Below are positions 63,656 through 64,000 of a stretch of DNA of 64,000 nucleotides, one piece after another (the stretch's first letter is position 1; each line of letters begins with the position of its first letter). The notes under the pieces were generated by a model that was not told where the DNA came from, did no database searches, and saw nothing but the letters and a program-made list of their open reading frames with translations. A program made the translations under genes and the position numbers. The stretch comes from CAZIAK01 sp964537035 (GTDB taxonomy: Bacteria; Planctomycetota; B15-G4). The stretch spans positions 1-64,000 of the forward strand of contig CAZIAK010000002.1 in assembly GCA_964537035.1 (NCBI GenBank), given 5' to 3'.

Positions 63656-64000
63656 ATGGCAGCGCAGAGCAACCCTTCGCCACGTGACCACGACCCCTGC
63701 CAGGCCAGCGACGCCCTCGCAGAGCTGAAGTGGGAACGCCGGCTTTTCCTTGATGGACCCGTGATCGTCTTTCGCTGGGTCGCCACGGAGGGCTGGCCGG
63801 TGGAATACGTCTCCCCCAATGTGGATCAGCTCTTCGGGCGCTCCGCAGACGACTTCATGACCGGCCGGGTGGCGTACGCCAGCACCGTGCATCCCGATGA
63901 TCTGGCACGAGTGGCCGATGAGGTCAGTTCCCACAGCGCAGCGGGCGCCGCCACGTTTGAGCAGGAGTACCGCATCGTCCGCCCGGACGGCGAGGTGCGC
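63656..64000 (+). CDS. PAS-domain signalling protein (cut by window end)
   Basis: First 115 residues of a longer protein. A PAS_3-type domain is visible: FRWVATEGWPVEYVSPNV, QLFGRSADDFMTGRVAYASTVHPDDLARVADEV, and EQEYRIVRPDGEVR. This PAS type usually sits before a histidine kinase, GGDEF or EAL domain; the output domain lies outside the window. No transmembrane segment in the visible part. ATG 63656 has no strong ribosome site, but upstream codons do not extend the homology. Confidence 0.85.
   Translation, partial: MAAQSNPSPRDHDPCQASDALAELKWERRLFLDGPVIVFRWVATEGWPVEYVSPNVDQLFGRSADDFMTGRVAYASTVHPDDLARVADEVSSHSAAGAATFEQEYRIVRPDGEVR

Overview
The window is a gene-dense stretch of a G+C-rich bacterial chromosome. 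Codon usage looks uniform and I saw no insertion sequence, phage gene, CRISPR array or rRNA. A very large 'membrane-bound dehydrogenase' with HEAT, NPCBM-like, cytochrome c and DUF1080 modules, several long secreted repeat proteins of unknown function, and many GTG/TTG starts suggest a planctomycete (Planctomycetota). That assignment is an inference; Myxococcota or a similar group is not excluded.

Layout. (1) 1-2074: a two-component system on the minus strand. (2) 2275-6347: a tightly overlapping five-gene operon with a thermostable-hemolysin-family acyltransferase-like protein, an AMP-forming ligase, a heme-oxygenase-fold diiron oxidase candidate, an SDR reductase and a DoxX-like membrane protein. 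It looks like a small biosynthetic pathway. (3) 6426-23854: a large amide/peptide-metabolism region. On the minus strand are an AstE/AspA-type zinc amidohydrolase with a GCS2-CBS ligase, and a glycogen synthase with an ATP-grasp ligase. On the plus strand are a gamma-glutamyltransferase lipoprotein and a long operon of three ATP-grasp ligases, an S51 (cyanophycinase/peptidase E-like) hydrolase, two alpha/beta-hydrolase esterases, a porin-like beta-barrel and a PstS-like binding lipoprotein. Ligases, hydrolases and transport-type components together suggest synthesis, turnover and movement of an unknown amide- or ester-linked metabolite. This is the best candidate for an undescribed system. (4) 23836-29389: asparagine synthetase, an MMPL/RND exporter and an unusual membrane metallophosphatase. 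(5) 29408-42173: the large dehydrogenase, a glycosyltransferase, TrmFO, an unknown secreted protein, RecQ and a hybrid histidine kinase. (6) 42361-48919: a possible ornithine/polyamine operon (His-rich lipoprotein, TIGR00300-type ornithine cyclodeaminase, membrane spermidine-synthase-like protein), a CoA-transferase and a GNAT-domain lipoprotein. (7) 49213-56659: an SGNH hydrolase, a Thr-type sulfatase-fold lipoprotein, a ferritin-like protein, a divergent NodU/TobZ-type carbamoyltransferase, a zinc-ribbon methyltransferase and a DUF5989/SxtK-like micro-membrane protein. The last parts resemble carbamoyltransferase accessory loci. (8) 56845-64000: secreted repeat proteins, tRNA-Arg(CCG), a HEAT-repeat protein, an acyl-CoA thioesterase, a PlsC acyltransferase and the start of a PAS sensor protein cut by the window edge.

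Functional statements rest on motifs read by eye. No database search, structure prediction or alignment was run.
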